NCBI RefSeq assembly: GCF_000964525.1
Contig: NZ_BAZG01000009.1
Span: forward strand, 1-63,056
Origin: Anaeromyxobacter sp. PSR-1
Lineage (GTDB): Bacteria; Myxococcota; Myxococcia; Myxococcales; Anaeromyxobacteraceae
DNA length: 63,056 bases
Direction of reading: 5' to 3'
A model generated the notes under the pieces. It had not been told where the DNA came from, did not search any database, and worked only from the letters and a program-made list of their open reading frames with translations. Below are positions 51,960-60,356 of this stretch, in pieces; position 1 is the stretch's first letter; every line of letters starts with the position of its first letter. Made by a program: the position numbers and the translations under genes.

Positions 51960-52886
51960 ATGGACCGGGAGCAGCTCGCGGCGTTCGACCAGGTGGCGCG
52001 GGAGGGGAGCTTCACCCGCGCCGCGATCGCGCTCGGCCTCGGCCAGCCGGCGGTGAGCGCGCGCATCCGCGCGCTGGAGGAGCAGGTGGGCGGCGCGCTG
52101 TTCACGCGCGGCCGCCGGGTGGCGCTCACCGCGCTGGGCGAGAGCCTGCTGCCGTACGCGCGGCGCGCGCTGGAGGTCCTGGCCGAGGGGCTGGAGGCGT
52201 CGCGGCTCGCGCAGGTCGGCCAGCGCGGCCGCGTCCGGCTCGGCACGCTCGGCTCGGTCGCGGGCGGCCTGGTGGGCCCGGCGCTCGGCGCGTTCGTGCG
52301 CGCCCACCCCGAGGTCGACTGCCTGGTGCGGGCCGGCGACCACGAACGCATCGTGGGGCTGCTGCTCGACGGCCTCGTCGACCTCGGGATCGTGACGTGG
52401 CCCTGCACGGATCCGGTCGGCGCCGAGCTGCAGGACGTGCTGCGGTTCCACGAGCCGGTGGTGCTGGTGGCGCGCCCCGGCCACCCCATCACCACGCGCC
52501 CGGCCCTCACGGCCGGCGAGCTGGTCGAGCTGGGCCGGCCCATGTTCCGGTTGCGGTGGTGGCAGGCGCACCACCCGCTCCTGACCCGCCTCGCCGAGCA
52601 GGCCGGGACGCCGGTGGAGCTCCCCATGGAGACGGCCCGCGCGCTCGCGCTGGAGGGCGCGGGGGTCGGGTTCTTCGTGCGGACCTACGTCGCCGAGGAC
52701 CTGGCGCGCGGCGCCCTGGCGGAGGTCGCGGTGCGCGAGCTCCCGCGCCTCCACCGGGACACGGCGCTGGTGCGGCGCCGGCGCGGCGGCCCGCTCTCGC
52801 CGGCCGCGGCCGCGCTGGTGGAGCTGCTGCGCCGGCAGGCGGCGGCGCTGGGGGTGCTGGAGCGGCGGAAGCGCGCCGCGCGGTAG
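51960..52886 (+). CDS. LysR-family regulator
   Basis: A 308-residue LysR regulator with winged helix SFTRAAIALGLGQPAVSARIRALEEQVGGALFTRGRRV and an effector domain that belongs to the CysB/CbbR-like half of the family (GQRGRVRLGTLGSVAGGLVGPALG). ATG 51960 follows GGAGGCTGC. It is divergent from the GNAT gene, with 115 bases between. The target is probably the acetyltransferase and itself. Confidence 0.92.
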   Translation: MDREQLAAFDQVAREGSFTRAAIALGLGQPAVSARIRALEEQVGGALFTRGRRVALTALGESLLPYARRALEVLAEGLEASRLAQVGQRGRVRLGTLGSVAGGLVGPALGAFVRAHPEVDCLVRAGDHERIVGLLLDGLVDLGIVTWPCTDPVGAELQDVLRFHEPVVLVARPGHPITTRPALTAGELVELGRPMFRLRWWQAHHPLLTRLAEQAGTPVELPMETARALALEGAGVGFFVRTYVAEDLARGALAEVAVRELPRLHRDTALVRRRRGGPLSPAAAALVELLRRQAAALGVLERRKRAAR

Positions 52887-53230
52887 CGGCCGCCGGCCAG
52901 CACGATGGGTGCGAAATCCGCACGGTACGTGTGTGGACCTCGCCCGCGCGCCGCGGGACTCCCTCACCCGAAGGGCGAAGTCCACGTCGGCGGCGGAGGC
53001 GAGCCCCGCGCTCCGCGGCCCTCTCAATCCCCTTGCGCCTCGCGCCCCTGGACGCGATTCACTGTCCGTATATCTACACACCGTTGACAACCCGCCGGGG
53101 GCCGTATTCGGATGAACGTCGGTTCCGGCTGCGCTGCCAATCGGTTCCGTGGGCGCGCCGGGGGGTGTCCCCAGCGATGCGTCGTCCAGCCTGCGCCTCC
53201 GGGCGGCAGGACGGGAAAGGAACGTGCCCG
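52887..53230. other. 344-base intergenic stretch with possible RNA structure and an A/T-rich patch
   Basis: No coding frame is convincing. GTGCG-AAATC-CGCAC (52909-52923) is a perfect small hairpin. TGGACctCGCCC (52934-52945) pairs with GGGCGaaGTCCA (52973-52984) around a 2x2 internal loop. Farther on, a locally A/T-rich patch (TATATCTACACACCGTTGACA, interrupted at 53070-53089) and TATTCG at 53105 may hold the promoter of the membrane-protein gene, but spacing (15) is short. Confidence 0.45.
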
Positions 53231-53566
53231 ATGAAGACCTTGGAGTACTACCAGCTGCGCGCGGGCGGGCTCGGCATCATCGCCGGGCTCGCCGCGCTCT
53301 GGGGCGCCGTGGTGGGCGGAGCCGTCGGCCTCGCCCAGCATCAGTGGGGACCCGTGCTGCTGTTCGCAGGATGGGCAGCCGCCGTCGCGGTGGTGTACGG
53401 GACGCCGATCGGCCGGTGGGTCGCGCGCTCGGTGAACGGCTTCGTCCCCGAGATGCTGTTCCTCGTCCTGCTCGTGGCGCCGTACTTCGTGCTGGTCTGG
53501 CCGCCGCGGAAGCTCGCGGTCAGCCGCGGGTGGATCGTCGAGCTGGACGTCGAGCCCGGCGTCTAG
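53231..53566 (+). CDS. Small membrane protein
   Basis: A 111-residue protein with three hydrophobic helices (about residues 12-34, 40-58 and 70-90) and a short hydrophilic tail. The ATG follows GGAAAGGAACGTGCCCG. It begins a three-gene group with the CFI-box-like gene 26 bases downstream. No recognised family. Confidence 0.7.
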   Translation: MKTLEYYQLRAGGLGIIAGLAALWGAVVGGAVGLAQHQWGPVLLFAGWAAAVAVVYGTPIGRWVARSVNGFVPEMLFLVLLVAPYFVLVWPPRKLAVSRGWIVELDVEPGV

Positions 53567-53592
53567 CTCGCCACCGTCTGCCGGGGGAGACC

Positions 53593-54708
53593 ATGGACTC
53601 GCGAAAGGCGCTGGAGGATCTCGCCGTCGGCATCGGGCGCATCGACGCTGCGATCGGCGCGCTCCACGACGAGGCCTATGCGTTCATGAAGCGGCACAGC
53701 GACGGCGCGGCCGACAGCGCGGGCGTGTACACGTTCTTCTACCGGGATGAGGGCCGCAAGCGCGTCCTGCCCGCGCTCGAGGCGTTGCTCGCGGAGCTCC
53801 AGGCGCTGGATCCGGAGCGCACGCACGCGGACGTGTGGGCGGAGGCGCTGCAATCCAAGGCCATCTACCACTACAACTTCGCCGCGCAGGTCCACGAGCT
53901 GGAGCGGTACTTCGAGGAGGCGTGCGAGCGCGTCCCATCCCCCTTCGCCTCCTCCGACACCGAGGCGGACTTCAGGGCCGCCCTCGACGCGTACGAGCAG
54001 GTCGCGCACCTCGAGGGAACATCCGGCGCCAGACACCTCGCGAGCATCGGCGAGCTGCGGTGGCGGCTCAAGAATCGGAGGGCGGCCGCGGCGGACCTGC
54101 AGGCCTTCCTGGAGCACTCCGACAACTCGACGAAGCGGCTCGCGGCGCGGCAGCTGCTCGCGCAGATCGCGGAGTACGACGACGCGCGCGTCGCGCGCAT
54201 CGGGAAGCGCGAAGGGGCCGCCGGGTCGTCCGCCTGCATCATCGCGACCGCGTGCGTGGGCGCCGACGCGCCCGAGATCGCGGCGCTGCGCGGTGCACGC
54301 GATCGGTCCATCACGGCGGATCCGGTCGCGCGCGACTTCTTCCACGTCTTCTGGAGCCGCTACTACGAGTGGTCGCCCAGCGTGGCACGCCTGGCCGAGG
54401 CAGACCCGTCGCTGCGCGAGCACCTGCGCTGGGGCTTTCTCGAGCCGTGGCTCGGCTGGCTCGAGTTCGTCGCCAGGACCGGCCGGCAGCCGCTCGAGAC
54501 GCTCGGCGCCGAGGAACGCGATGCGCTGCTCCGGCGGCTGGTCGAGCGACGCGACGCGTGGCTGGCCGAGCTGCCCGGCCGGCTCGAGTCGAAGCGCCCC
54601 GCCGACGCGGAGGTGTTCGCTGCCTTCGAGCGGTTCCGCGGGCTCGTCGCCGAGGCCTGGGCCGGGCTGGACGGCTCGCGAGACGACCCCCACCGCGAAC
54701 GAGCCTAA
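53593..54708 (+). CDS. Helical protein with a CFI-box-like C-terminal domain
   Basis: A 371-residue protein. The first about 200 residues are helical with TPR-like or coiled character (no clear repeats). From about residue 215, SSACIIATACVGADAPEIAALRGARDRSITADPVARDFFHVFWSRYYEWSP resembles the CFI-box (SCFIATAxYG...LRxFRDxxL...YYxxSP), with Ile for the usual Phe and Val for Tyr. CFI-box domains are short and of unknown function, often near the end of secreted or membrane proteins. No signal peptide is present here. GGGGGAGACC precedes the ATG. Confidence 0.65.
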   Translation: MDSRKALEDLAVGIGRIDAAIGALHDEAYAFMKRHSDGAADSAGVYTFFYRDEGRKRVLPALEALLAELQALDPERTHADVWAEALQSKAIYHYNFAAQVHELERYFEEACERVPSPFASSDTEADFRAALDAYEQVAHLEGTSGARHLASIGELRWRLKNRRAAAADLQAFLEHSDNSTKRLAARQLLAQIAEYDDARVARIGKREGAAGSSACIIATACVGADAPEIAALRGARDRSITADPVARDFFHVFWSRYYEWSPSVARLAEADPSLREHLRWGFLEPWLGWLEFVARTGRQPLETLGAEERDALLRRLVERRDAWLAELPGRLESKRPADAEVFAAFERFRGLVAEAWAGLDGSRDDPHRERA

Positions 54709-54724
54709 CGACACGGAGGCGCAC

Positions 54725-54928
54725 ATGGCGCTCGAGGAGCTCGCCAGGGCGAGGTGCCCGCGAGGCGACAGCCACCGGGTGTGGATCGACGGTCGCAAGG
54801 TCTACGTGCAGGACGCCGGGGGCAGCCGCCGCTGTGCGAATCCCTGGGGCCCGGAGGCACGCGACGCCGGGCACGCCATGGACATCGCCCAGTCGTTCCT
54901 CGCCACCCTCTGCCCGCGCCGCGGGTGA
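54725..54928 (+). CDS. Small hypothetical protein
   Basis: A 67-residue protein starting 16 bases after the CFI-box gene, with ATG after ACGGAGGCGCAC. It contains three Cys (positions 11, 37 and 63) and a short beta-hairpin-like HRVWIDGRKVYVQDAG. Third-position G/C bias supports coding. No family recognised; probably translated from the same message as the CFI-box protein. Confidence 0.6.
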   Translation: MALEELARARCPRGDSHRVWIDGRKVYVQDAGGSRRCANPWGPEARDAGHAMDIAQSFLATLCPRRG

Positions 54929-54944
54929 TCCGGCGCCGGCCCGC

Positions 54945-55739
54945 TCAGCGCGTCGCGCCGGAGGCGGCGCGCGCCTCCGGCCCGCCGGCGGGGCCGAAGG
55001 TGAGCTGGTACGCGAGGTAGGCCTGCGCGGCGCGGGAGCCGAGCGCGCGGCCCGCCGAGGCGAGCACGTGGTGCAGCTCGCCAAAGTCGAGGACCGCGCC
55101 GACGTTGAAGCGCGTGTCGCCGCTCCCGCCCGGCTCGCGCGCGGTCGCGTGGAACACCTCGGCGCCGAGCGCGACGCCCTCCGCCACCCGGCGCTGCGCC
55201 TGCCATCCGAGGAGCCACCAGCTCCGGTTCCCCGCGCCGGGGCTCACCCAGTACCCGCCGCCGCCGTAGGTCGTCCACTCGCCCAGGCTCTTCTGCAGCC
55301 ACACCGGCAGGAACACCTGCGCGTGGCCGGCGCCCAGGCCGCGGCGGTCGTCGCCGGTGGGCAGCTCCACCAGCGGGAACACGCCCACCTGCGGCCGGCG
55401 CTCGCCCTCGTGCACGACGCGCCACTTGGCGCCGAGCTCGGTGTCGCCGTAGCCGGCGCGGGCCGGGCCGCCGGGCGGGCGCACCCAGGCGAGCGGCGCG
55501 ACCAGGTGGAGCTGCAGGTCGGGGAGCGCGCCGTGGTTCACCTCGACGTGCGGGGCGGTGCCGCCCCAGCCGTCCGCGTGCGACCACTGGTCGGCGGTCG
55601 CGAGGTAGACCTCCCAGTGGCGGAACGGCACCGGCTCCGGGTCGTCGGTGGTGTACGGCGGGCCGGCGAGCGCGCGCGCCGGCGCGAGCGCGGCGGCGCA
55701 GGCGACCGCGAGGGCGCGGGCGCGGGCGCGCGGATGCAC
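54945..55739 (-). CDS. Exported outer-membrane protein, MetA-pathway/phenol-degradation porin-like
   Basis: A 264-residue protein with a signal peptide ending ALAPARALAG. The mature N-terminus PPYTTDDPEPVPFRHWEVYLATA is the signature of the phenol-degradation MetA (PF13557-like) outer-membrane group. Alternating beta strands run to an aromatic C-terminal region that is followed by an extra Ala/Gly tail. Function in aromatic uptake is only by family name. It is nine bases after the upstream esterase stop, so likely an operon. Confidence 0.82.
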   Translation of the reverse strand: MHPRARARALAVACAAALAPARALAGPPYTTDDPEPVPFRHWEVYLATADQWSHADGWGGTAPHVEVNHGALPDLQLHLVAPLAWVRPPGGPARAGYGDTELGAKWRVVHEGERRPQVGVFPLVELPTGDDRRGLGAGHAQVFLPVWLQKSLGEWTTYGGGGYWVSPGAGNRSWWLLGWQAQRRVAEGVALGAEVFHATAREPGGSGDTRFNVGAVLDFGELHHVLASAGRALGSRAAQAYLAYQLTFGPAGGPEARAASGATR

Positions 55740-55748
55740 GGCGCGAGC

Positions 55749-56405
55749 CTACCCCAGCCGCGCCGAGAGCCAGCCCGCCGCCTCGGCCAGCGTCTCGGCG
55801 GTGACCTCGTGCGCGCAGTCGAGCTCGCGGTGGACGAGGCGCGGCCCGAGCGCGGGGGCGAGCAGGTCGCGGATGGCGCGGCCTTGCTCCGGCGGGAGCA
55901 CCGGATCGGCGAGGCCGTGCAGCACCAGCACCTCCAGGCCGGCGAGCTCGCCGGCCGGCCCGGGCTGGCCGGGGAGCGGGCGGCCGGAGTGGAGCACCGC
56001 GCCGCGCACCAGCTCCGGGCGCGCCAGCGCCGCCGCGAGCGACATGGCCGCGCCCTGGCTGAAGCCGAACAGGAACGTGCGCGCGGGGTCGGTGCCGAGC
56101 GCGGCGGGCGCGTCCGCCAGGAACGCCAGCAGCGCCTCGAGGCTGGCGGCCGCCTGCGCCACGTCGTGGCGAGGCGGCGCGGTGCGCCAGTCGATGGCGT
56201 ACCAGGCGAAGCCCATGGGCTCCGCCTCGTTCGGCGCGCGCAGCGAGACCGTGAGGAACCGCGGGTCGAGGTGGGCGGCGAGCGGCAGGAGATCGCGCTC
56301 GTCCGCGCCGATGCCGTGCAGCAGCACGAGCAGCGGAGGCTTCGCGGAGGGCACGCGCGGCGGGCGCACCACGTGGACCATCGGCAGCGCGGGGCGGGAG
56401 GTCAT
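55749..56405 (-). CDS. Phospholipase/carboxylesterase-type alpha/beta hydrolase
   Basis: A 218-residue serine hydrolase: LLVLLHGIGADERDLLPLA (oxyanion HG), nucleophile Ser in LFGFSQGAAMSLA (GxSxG), Asp in VLHGLADPVLPP and His in CAHEVTAE. This is the YpfH/EstB-like small esterase group (acyl-protein thioesterase fold). ATG 56405 begins at MTSRPALPMVHVV; the frame above is not protein-like. The outer-membrane protein gene follows it. Confidence 0.9.
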   Translation of the reverse strand: MTSRPALPMVHVVRPPRVPSAKPPLLVLLHGIGADERDLLPLAAHLDPRFLTVSLRAPNEAEPMGFAWYAIDWRTAPPRHDVAQAAASLEALLAFLADAPAALGTDPARTFLFGFSQGAAMSLAAALARPELVRGAVLHSGRPLPGQPGPAGELAGLEVLVLHGLADPVLPPEQGRAIRDLLAPALGPRLVHRELDCAHEVTAETLAEAAGWLSARLG

Positions 56406-56522
56406 GGCCGGGGGCACATCTAACCTGCCGCGAGGCGGCGCGCCTCGCCCGTGCGCGCCCTTGCGCCCACGCGCCGGAGGTGGTTCCTTGGCGCGCCGCA
56501 CCCGCGGCCACGCAGCCCAGCC

Positions 56523-57104
56523 ATGCCCGCCCCGAACGCCGACCCCGCCCCGCCCCGCCCCGCGCCGGCTCCCCCGCTCGCCCGCGTGCACCGGCTGGTC
56601 TGGACGGCGCTGCTCGCCGCGTGCATCGCGGTGGGCGCGTGGATCCAGGTGCCGGTCGGCGCCGTGCCCATCACGCTCCAGCCGCTGTTCGCGTTCCTGG
56701 CCGGCTACCTCCTCGGCCCCGCGCGCGGCGCCGCGGCGGTGGCGCTCTACGTGGCGGCGGGCGTGCTCGGCCTCCCGGTGTTCGCGGGCGGCGCCGCCGG
56801 GCTGGGCGTGGTGCTCGGTCCGACCGGCGGCTACCTGTTCGGCTTCGTGGTCGCGGCGGCGCTCACCGGCCTCGTCCCGCGGCGCGGCCCCATCGGCTGG
56901 GGCGCCGGCCTCGTCGCCGGCGCGGCGGCGCTCGCGGCCGCCTACGTCATCGGCGCGGCCTGGCTCGCCGCGGTGCTCCACCTCGGCGCGCGCCAGGCGA
57001 TCGTGGCCGGCGTGGTCCCGTTCCTGCCGTTCGACGTGGTGAAGGTGGTGGTCGCGCTGTGGGTGGCGCGCCGCCTCCGGGCGCAGGGGCTCGCGCCGGC
57101 ATGA
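56523..57104 (+). CDS. bioY: Biotin ECF transporter substrate-binding protein BioY
   Basis: A 193-residue membrane protein with about six helices: LVWTALLAACIAVGAWIQVPVGAVPITLQPLFAFLAGYLLGP is the BioY hallmark (VPITLQ). GGYLFGFVVAAAL and PFLPFDVVKVVVALWVARRL (the biotin-binding P(F/W)xxxDxxK) follow. It captures biotin for the ECF module encoded by the next two genes. Start ATG 56523; the stop overlaps bioM as ATGA. Confidence 0.94.
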   Translation: MPAPNADPAPPRPAPAPPLARVHRLVWTALLAACIAVGAWIQVPVGAVPITLQPLFAFLAGYLLGPARGAAAVALYVAAGVLGLPVFAGGAAGLGVVLGPTGGYLFGFVVAAALTGLVPRRGPIGWGAGLVAGAAALAAAYVIGAAWLAAVLHLGARQAIVAGVVPFLPFDVVKVVVALWVARRLRAQGLAPA

Positions 57105-57829
57105 TCCGCGCGGACGGGCTCGGCTACGCGTTCGGCGCGGGCGGACCGGCGCTCGAGGCGATCGACTTCGCGCTGCCGCGCGGCGCGCTCTGCGCGGTGG
57201 TGGGCGCGAACGGCTCCGGCAAGTCCACGCTGCTCGCGCTCCTCGCCGGGCTGTTCACCCCGAGCGCCGGGACGCTCGCGGTGGGCGGCGACGCCTCGCC
57301 CGGCGCCGAGGAGGCCCTCCGCCGCCGCGCGGCGCTGGTGCTCCAGGACCCGGATCAGCAGATCATCGGCGCGACGGTGGAGGAGGACCTGCTGCTCGGC
57401 CTGCGGCCCGGAGACGCCGCGGCGCGCGACGCGGCCCGGGCGCTCGCGGCGCGGCTCGGCCTCGCCGACCTCGCGGCGCCGGTCCACGCGCTCTCGCTCG
57501 GGACGCGCCGGAAGCTCTGCATCGCCACCGCGCTCCGCGACGCGCCCGAGGTGCTGCTGCTCGACGAGCCGTTCGCCGGGCTCGACTACCCGGCCATCCG
57601 CGAGGTGCGCGCGGTGCTCGCCGCGAACCGGGCGGCGGGCGTCACCCAGGTCGTGGCCGCGCACGACCTCGAGGCGCTCGCGGACCTCGCCGATCGCTGG
57701 CTGGTGCTGGAGCGCGGGCGGCTGGTGGCGGACGGCGCGGCCGAGGCCGTGTTCCCGCTGCTGCGCCGGCACGGGGTCCGGCCGCCGGGCGCGTGGCTCT
57801 CCGCGCACGGGCTCGACCCATGGGCGTGA
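57101..57829 (+). CDS. bioM: Biotin ECF transporter ATPase BioM
   Basis: A 242-residue ABC ATPase with Walker A GANGSGKST (about 39-47), Q-loop LQDPDQQIIGATVEEDLLLG, signature LSLGTRRKLCIA (variant of LSGGQ), Walker B LLLDEPFAGLD and H-loop VVAAHD. The DPDxQ(I/L)xxxTVxxD phrase is typical of ECF-type ATPases. It overlaps bioY (ATGA) and bioN (10 bases). Powers biotin uptake with BioN. Confidence 0.94.
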   Translation: MIRADGLGYAFGAGGPALEAIDFALPRGALCAVVGANGSGKSTLLALLAGLFTPSAGTLAVGGDASPGAEEALRRRAALVLQDPDQQIIGATVEEDLLLGLRPGDAAARDAARALAARLGLADLAAPVHALSLGTRRKLCIATALRDAPEVLLLDEPFAGLDYPAIREVRAVLAANRAAGVTQVVAAHDLEALADLADRWLVLERGRLVADGAAEAVFPLLRRHGVRPPGAWLSAHGLDPWA

Positions 57830-58563
57830 CCGGGGCGCCGTCCTGGCCCGCCGCGCGGCGGGCGCGCGGTCCGCTCGGCGAGGTGGACGGGCGGGTGGTG
57901 CTGCTGCTCGCGCTCCTGTTCGGCGTGCTGGTGTGGCGTGCCGGCCCCGCGGCCAACGCCGTCTACGCGGCCGGCTTCGCGGCGGCGCTGGCGGCGTCCG
58001 GGGCGACCGCGCGCGAGGCGCGCCGGCTGGCGCGCTGGGCGGGCGGGTTCGCGCTCCTGTGGGGCGGCGTGAAGCTCGCGCTCGACCTCGCCGGCGGCAC
58101 CCCGCCCCCGGCCGCGCTCGCCACCGCCGGGCTCCTGTGCCTTCGGCTCGCGGCGCTGCTCCTGCTCGGCGCCGCGGTGAGCGCCCTCGTCAGCCCGCGC
58201 GCGCTGGGGCTCGCGCTCGCCACGCTGACGCGGCCGGTGCTGCGCGATCGCGCGTGGAGCGCCTCGCTCGCGCTCCTGCTCATGGTGCACTTCGTCCCGC
58301 GCGCGCTCGCCGCGTTCGAGGCGGCGCGCGCCGCGCTGCGGGCGCGGCGGCTGCGCCTGTCGAGGACCCGGGCGCTGGCGCTGGTGGTGGAGGCCGGGAC
58401 GCGCAACCTCGCGCGCATGACCTGGGACCAGACGCTGGCGGTGGCCGCGCGCCGGCTGGACCGGCCCGAGGCGTGGACCGGCGTGCCCCCGCCCCGCGCC
58501 CGCGACTGGTGCGCCGGCGCCGCGGTGGCGGCGCTCGCGCTCGCGGCGGCCGCGCTCCTCTAG
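57820..58563 (+). CDS. bioN: Biotin ECF transporter transmembrane protein BioN
   Basis: A 247-residue EcfT-type protein. Hydrophobic helices flank coupling segments; the two Ala-Arg-Gly-type coupling motifs are represented by LRARRLRLSR (about 175-184) and ARRLDRPEAWTG near the C-terminus. Order Y-M-N with overlapping genes makes the complex assignment firm. The start at ATG 57820 overlaps bioM. The stop is followed by a hairpin-containing convergent gap. Confidence 0.88.
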   Translation: MGVTGAPSWPAARRARGPLGEVDGRVVLLLALLFGVLVWRAGPAANAVYAAGFAAALAASGATAREARRLARWAGGFALLWGGVKLALDLAGGTPPPAALATAGLLCLRLAALLLLGAAVSALVSPRALGLALATLTRPVLRDRAWSASLALLLMVHFVPRALAAFEAARAALRARRLRLSRTRALALVVEAGTRNLARMTWDQTLAVAARRLDRPEAWTGVPPPRARDWCAGAAVAALALAAAALL

Positions 58564-58590
58564 CTCGCCCTTCGACGGGCTCGGGGCGAG
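58564..58590. terminator. Hairpin after bioN, dispersed gene-end repeat
   Basis: CTCGCCC (58564-58570) pairs with GGGCGAG (58584-58590) around a loop containing TTCGACGGGCTCG. It lies between convergent genes and carries the same CCTTCGAC..GCTCGGGG word as the elements at 1747 and 24150. Confidence 0.5.
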
Positions 58591-58622
58591 CGGCTCCGGG
58601 GCGCGTCTCGCTCGACGGCGTC

Positions 58623-59363
58623 CTAGGCCGCCCGGGCGCGGCGGGGCAGCGTGGCCCGGACCACGGTGCCCTTGCCCGGCTCGCTCTCGTACTGGAGCGA
58701 GCCGCCGTGCATCGCGATCACCGAGCGCACGTGCGCGACGCCCAGGCCGTTCCCGCCGGAGCGGGTGCTGAAGAACGGCGTGCCGAGCCGCTGCAGCGCG
58801 TCCGGCGCGATGCCGGTGCCGGTGTCGCGCACCACCAGCTCGGCGCCCTCCGCCGACGACAGCACCTCCACCTCGACCTCCCCGCCCGGCGGGGTGGCCT
58901 CGATCCCGTTCGCGACCAGGTTGACGAGCGCCTCCTCGAGGCGCCGGGGATCGGCCTCGACGGTCGCGTCCCCGTGCGTCACGAGCCGCACCCGCGCCTC
59001 GCTCGCGCGCGCCGAGAGCCCCTGGAGCACGCCCGAGACGAGCGGGCCGACCTCGACCCGCGCCGGGGCGAGCTCGGACATCCCCCGCGCCGACGCGAGG
59101 TAGTCGCGCAGGATCCGCTCCATCCGCTCCACCGCGCGCGCCACCTGCTCGAGCCGCTCGTGCGACGCGGCCTCCCGCGGGTTGCCCAGCCCGAGCTGGA
59201 CGAGCGCCTTCACCGCGGTGAGCGGGTTCTTCAGCTCGTGCGCCAGCGTCGCGCCGTCGAGGCCGGCGTCGCGGGACGCCGCGCCGTCCGCCGCGGCATG
59301 CTCCCGGACGCCGCCGCCCACGGCCGGCGCCGCTTGCCCACCCGGGTCCCTCGCGTCCCTCAT
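58623..59363 (-). CDS. Soluble sensor histidine kinase
   Basis: A 246-residue kinase without membrane helices or a recognisable sensor domain. HisKA is TLAHELKNPLTAVKAL (phospho-His about 43). The N box LVNLVANGIEAT, G1 VVRDTGTGIAPDAL and G2 GGNGLGVAHV are all intact, as in the NtrB/AtoS type. About 35 low-complexity residues precede the HisKA. No response regulator is adjacent; input presumably comes from a partner. Convergent with bioN. Confidence 0.9.
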   Translation of the reverse strand: MRDARDPGGQAAPAVGGGVREHAAADGAASRDAGLDGATLAHELKNPLTAVKALVQLGLGNPREAASHERLEQVARAVERMERILRDYLASARGMSELAPARVEVGPLVSGVLQGLSARASEARVRLVTHGDATVEADPRRLEEALVNLVANGIEATPPGGEVEVEVLSSAEGAELVVRDTGTGIAPDALQRLGTPFFSTRSGGNGLGVAHVRSVIAMHGGSLQYESEPGKGTVVRATLPRRARAA

Positions 59364-59516
59364 GGCTGCGACCTCCTCCCCGTCGCCCGCGTGCGCGTCG
59401 TCCGCGCGCGGGCGACGGGGAGATAGCAGGGCGCCGGCTGCCGTTGAACGCGCACGGAGGCGCAGGGCCCGCGCAAGAACGCGCGCGTCACGCCCGCGCC
59501 CGGCGCGCCTCCGAGG

Positions 59517-60143
59517 CTAGAACCGGTACCCGATGCCCCCGCCGATCAGCCACGGATCGACGCGGACCTCGCTCACCTTGGCACCGCCGGCCTTCACGTC
59601 GGACCGGATCGTGACGTACTTCACGTCCGCGTTGGCGTACCAGCGCCCGGTCACCTGCACGTCCACTCCCGCCTGGGCCGCGAGCCCGAGGCTGTAGTCC
59701 TCCAGCTCGAGCTTGCCGACGCCGGGCACCGCGAGGTCGGTGGCGGTGATGAGCGTGAAGTTCACGCCGGCGCCGAGGTACGGCTTCACGCGACCGAGGG
59801 GCAGGTGGCCCTGCACCGTGAGCGTCGGGGGCAGGTGGCTGAACGTCCCGATCTTCGCGCCCGACAGCTTCACGTCGTGCTCCTGCGGGTAGGTCAGGAC
59901 GAGCTCGGCCGCGAGGAACCGGTTGAAGAACCAGGAGACGTCCACCTCGGGGATGACCTTGTCGCTCACGGTGATCGCGTCCTTCGGGACGCCGAGCGCG
60001 GGGATGGCGTCGGACCGGTCGGCGGGGACCAGGTACAGCGCGCGCAGCCGGACCATGAGGCCGGACTCCGGGGTGGGCTCCTGCGCCTTCGCCACCGGCG
60101 GCATCGCGAGCGCGAGCGCCATCACGAGCAGCATTCGCTTCAT
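59517..60143 (-). CDS. ompW: OmpW-family outer-membrane protein
   Basis: A 208-residue protein with a signal peptide (LLVMALALAMPPVAKA) and the OmpW pattern: VRLRALYLVP (IRAGALxVxP), VIPEVDVSWFFNRFLAAELVLTYPQEHDV and LPPTLTVQGHLPLGRVKPYLGAGVNFTLI (PPTLxxQYxF). It ends in the outer-membrane sorting residues YRF. It forms an eight-stranded barrel for small hydrophobic compounds. GGAGGAGACCCG precedes the ATG. Confidence 0.95.
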   Translation of the reverse strand: MKRMLLVMALALAMPPVAKAQEPTPESGLMVRLRALYLVPADRSDAIPALGVPKDAITVSDKVIPEVDVSWFFNRFLAAELVLTYPQEHDVKLSGAKIGTFSHLPPTLTVQGHLPLGRVKPYLGAGVNFTLITATDLAVPGVGKLELEDYSLGLAAQAGVDVQVTGRWYANADVKYVTIRSDVKAGGAKVSEVRVDPWLIGGGIGYRF

Positions 60144-60356
60144 CGGGTCTCCTCCGACGCCGGCGGGCCGGCCGTCGCACGTTGTGTGCGCGGCCGCACT
60201 GCAACCGCGGCGCCGGGCCGGAGGGGCGCGGAACGACGGCGTTCCGCGCGGCGGCGCGGGCGCCGGTGGGGCGGGGTTGTCGTCGGCGGAGTGGGATCGT
60301 CTTGCGCGTTGGCGGCGCGCGTGCGACCGCGCGCCGCAGGCCGCGAGCGCCGGCCG

